DNA of 45,045 bases from Leptospira biflexa. Lineage in GTDB: Bacteria; Spirochaetota; Leptospiria; Turneriellales; DYLW01. Shown piece by piece: positions 42,955 to 45,045 of the stretch (position 1 is the stretch's first letter; each line of letters starts with the position of its first letter). The position numbers were made by a program, and so were the translations under genes. Below the pieces are notes generated by a model. It worked only from the letters and a program-made list of their open reading frames with translations. It was not told the DNA's origin and searched no databases. Location of the stretch: the NCBI GenBank assembly GCA_020721865.1, contig DYLW01000020.1:1-45045 (forward strand). The letters run 5' to 3'.

Positions 42955-43779
42955 ATGAAAAAAATAATCCCATTATACATGCTGGGGATTCTGTCTCTGT
43001 CTTTTTTGCTGATGGATTGCTCCAAGGATAATAAAAAAAACATTGGTGATAGCGGAAAAATTCTCAAAGTGGTCGCTGCAAAAGGTGGACTGCGGGTGAG
43101 GGAAAATCCGGAGGGCAATGTCCTGGGCACTCTGGGGGAAGGGGAAAGTGTGGAAATTCTGGAGGAAACCGGAAATGTTCTGCGTATCTCCGGAAAATCC
43201 GGGCGATGGACAAAGATCCGCTTTGGGACAGGAGAAGGCTGGGTTTTTGGTGGGTATCTGGAAGAGGAGGCTTCTCTTTCTGGGAAGGTTTCCCATCCCG
43301 CCCTGGCAGATTTTCCCCGGAGTTTTATCATGCTGCAAAAATCGTCCCACGATGGGGATAATTACGGGTTTGGGATTCCGGAAAAATGCGGATATAAAAC
43401 GGGAAGTCTCCGCATTTTCAAAGAAAGCGGAAAAAATAATTTGGAGATTTTTTTTCCGCACCGGGAAGATATTTTTCCAGATTCCAGAGGGATGATTCTG
43501 GAAATGGAATCCGTTTCCAGAGATAACCTCCCATCGGTCCGGCCAGATGGCAGCAATCCTGCGAGGGTTTATCAATTCATTCTGAAGCCGGCGATGGAAA
43601 CGAATCATAGTGCAAAAGAAAAAGACACCGCACCAATGGAGATAACATTGCGGGCGGTGGAGATGGGAGGCGGAATGTATGAAATATTTTTACAGTATCC
43701 AGAAGAAACGCTTTCCGGAGTTTTTCTGGACGCAGAAAAAGAAAAATCCTTTCCCCGTATCCCTTGTAAAAAGCCATAA
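42955..43779 (+). CDS. SH3-domain lipoprotein
   Basis: This is a 274-residue lipoprotein with lipobox SLSFLLMDC (Cys22 from ATG 42955). Residues about 40-100 form a bacterial SH3 domain (VVAAKGGLRVRENPEGNVLGTLGEGESVEIL; GEGWVFGGYLEE), which usually binds cell wall or peptides. The remainder is not recognised; it has Cys-containing segments (PEKCGYK; IPCKKP). It lies 39 bp before the M48 protease gene. Confidence 0.75.
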   Translation: MKKIIPLYMLGILSLSFLLMDCSKDNKKNIGDSGKILKVVAAKGGLRVRENPEGNVLGTLGEGESVEILEETGNVLRISGKSGRWTKIRFGTGEGWVFGGYLEEEASLSGKVSHPALADFPRSFIMLQKSSHDGDNYGFGIPEKCGYKTGSLRIFKESGKNNLEIFFPHREDIFPDSRGMILEMESVSRDNLPSVRPDGSNPARVYQFILKPAMETNHSAKEKDTAPMEITLRAVEMGGGMYEIFLQYPEETLSGVFLDAEKEKSFPRIPCKKP

Positions 43780-43818
43780 AAAATTGGCCGATGGGTTAAA
43801 AATGATTATTCTGAAACC

Positions 43819-45045
43819 ATGAGTTTATATGCAATTCTGGTTTATTTTTTCCTCTTCTTCTCTCTTGCGGTGGAAATTCTCACGGAGTATTTCAACTGGA
43901 GAAAAATGCCGGAGAGTCTTCCTCCGGAGCTTTCCGGTTTGATGGGGGAGGAGGAATACCGGAAAAATAAATCTTACAATAATGAAAGAGCTCGTTTTTC
44001 TGTACTGATTTCTATTGTTTCCACAATCGTTCTGGTGCTATTTATTAGTCTCCGGGGCTTTCCCATTTTGGATGATTTTATCCGCTCTTTTGGATACGGA
44101 GAAATTTTCACCGGTCTTCTTTTTTACGGTGCCATCCTCGCCATAATGACCCTGCTCCAGTTGCCGGCGTCCATCTATTCCACTTTTTTTCTGGAGGCCA
44201 GATATGGATTGAACCGGACAACAGTGAAAACATTTGTTTTGGATAAAATCAAAGGGATTCTGCTGACCGTCCTTCTGGGTGGCCCACTGGCAGCCGCAGC
44301 CCTGTGGTTTTTTGGAGCATTTCCCGCCGATGGGTGGCTTTATGCGTGGGGATTTTTCAGCGTTGTATCCTTTACATTTGGGTATCTGGCACCGGTACTA
44401 TTTCTGCCGCTTTTCAATAAGTTTGAGCCGCTCAAAAATGATGAGCTGGTCCGGGACATCTCCCTGTATGCAGAAAAGGAAAAATTTCGTCTTAAAGGAA
44501 TTTTTACGATGGACGGTTCCCGCCGCAGTACCCGTCTGAATGCCTTTTTCACCGGTTTTGGAAATCTCAAGCGGATTGTGCTGTATGACACGCTGGTGGA
44601 AAAATTAAGTCCGCAGGAAATTCTGTCCGTTCTGGCTCATGAGATGGGTCATTACAAAAAAAAGCATGTCATTATCCACCAGATACAGTCTTTGATCGCT
44701 TCCTTCCTTATGTTTTTCATTCTGTCCATTTTCATAAAAGATCCGGAGTTGTTTGCGGTGTTCTCCATGGATCATATCAGTGTATATGCGGGATTTTTAT
44801 TCTTCTCTTTTCTATATTCTCCCATGGAATTGGTTTTGTCTGTGGCTGGAAATTACCTGTCCCGCGTCCATGAATACCAAGCCGATCGGTATGCTGCCGA
44901 GACCACGGGGACTTCCGAATATCTTATTTCCGCATTGAAAAAATTAAGCGTGAACAATCTTTCCCGGCTTGTTCCCTCTTCTCTGGATGTTTTCTTCCAT
45001 TACTCGCATCCACCCCTGTTTTCCCGGATTAACGCACTGGGGAGA
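43819..45045 (+). CDS. M48 family (Ste24/CAAX-type) membrane metalloprotease, 3' truncated
   Basis: An ATG at 43819 opens a frame with no stop to the window end (409 codons visible), so the gene is partial. The N-terminus has several hydrophobic segments typical of Ste24-type proteases. The zinc site is HEMGH (residues 274-278) in LSVLAHEMGHYKKKH. The third ligand is probably Glu352 in SRVHEYQADRYAAE. SHPPLFSRINAL is also typical of the family. The family processes membrane or prenylated proteins in the inner membrane; the bacterial substrate is unknown. Confidence 0.9.
   Translation, partial: MSLYAILVYFFLFFSLAVEILTEYFNWRKMPESLPPELSGLMGEEEYRKNKSYNNERARFSVLISIVSTIVLVLFISLRGFPILDDFIRSFGYGEIFTGLLFYGAILAIMTLLQLPASIYSTFFLEARYGLNRTTVKTFVLDKIKGILLTVLLGGPLAAAALWFFGAFPADGWLYAWGFFSVVSFTFGYLAPVLFLPLFNKFEPLKNDELVRDISLYAEKEKFRLKGIFTMDGSRRSTRLNAFFTGFGNLKRIVLYDTLVEKLSPQEILSVLAHEMGHYKKKHVIIHQIQSLIASFLMFFILSIFIKDPELFAVFSMDHISVYAGFLFFSFLYSPMELVLSVAGNYLSRVHEYQADRYAAETTGTSEYLISALKKLSVNNLSRLVPSSLDVFFHYSHPPLFSRINALGR

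Overview
The window is 45 kb of compact bacterial chromosome with moderate GC. It holds about 38 protein genes, a few short intergenic regions with regulatory structure, and no rRNA, tRNA, CRISPR array or transposase that I can recognise. The likely source is a spirochaete near the Leptospirales. The evidence is a radical SAM/SPASM protein that looks like the spirochaete 'spiro-SPASM' family, a PerR-type Fur regulator without its structural zinc cysteines (as known in Leptospira), many lipoproteins with relaxed lipoboxes, and c-di-GMP (PilZ) signalling. This assignment is inference from gene content.

Layout. 1-5093: a sugar-type oxidoreductase fused to an SCP2 domain (5' end outside the window), an MFS permease and a znuA-znuC-znuB zinc importer. 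5136-6270 (minus): a PilZ protein and an overlapping HEAT-repeat protein. 6254-11008: the rimP-nusA-infB-rbfA transcription/translation operon, with a terminator-like hairpin just before the rimP ribosome binding site. 10997-13926 (minus): an M20 peptidase, a NifX-like small protein and a lipase-like hydrolase. 13977-17920: an NhaC antiporter overlapping an MMPL/RND transporter. 18096-22640: purD, an unknown gene, lgt, a tiny Pro-rich ORF, a coiled-coil protein and perR. 22629-23984 (minus): holA and a DUF3467 protein. 24061-25551: glpK. 25553-33547 (minus): a cytidylyltransferase-PseG-like fusion, the radical SAM/SPASM protein, a PpiC-type lipoprotein and a 1251-residue FAD/Fe-S oxidase. 33766-36782: a symporter small accessory protein, a sodium:solute symporter and DAHP synthase. 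36762-36920: an 80-bp tandem duplication. 36846-45045: one gene of unknown function and an envelope-related group (SpoIID-like lipoprotein, exported ClpP-like protease, PBP4, UPF0104-like membrane protein, SH3 lipoprotein, M48 protease running off the end).

The genes fall into three main themes: information processing (rimP-nusA-infB-rbfA, holA), metal and solute uptake (Znu, NhaC, SSS symporter, MFS), and envelope or lipoprotein biology (Lgt, PpiC, PBP4, SpoIID, SDH-like protease, M48). The best candidates for undescribed biology are the cytidylyltransferase/PseG-like + SPASM pair, the Gfo/Idh-SCP2 fusion, an Lgt enzyme that carries a lipoprotein signal itself, and the palindrome between the oxidase and symporter operons. 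Two genes at the edges (1-1503 and 43819-45045) are partial.
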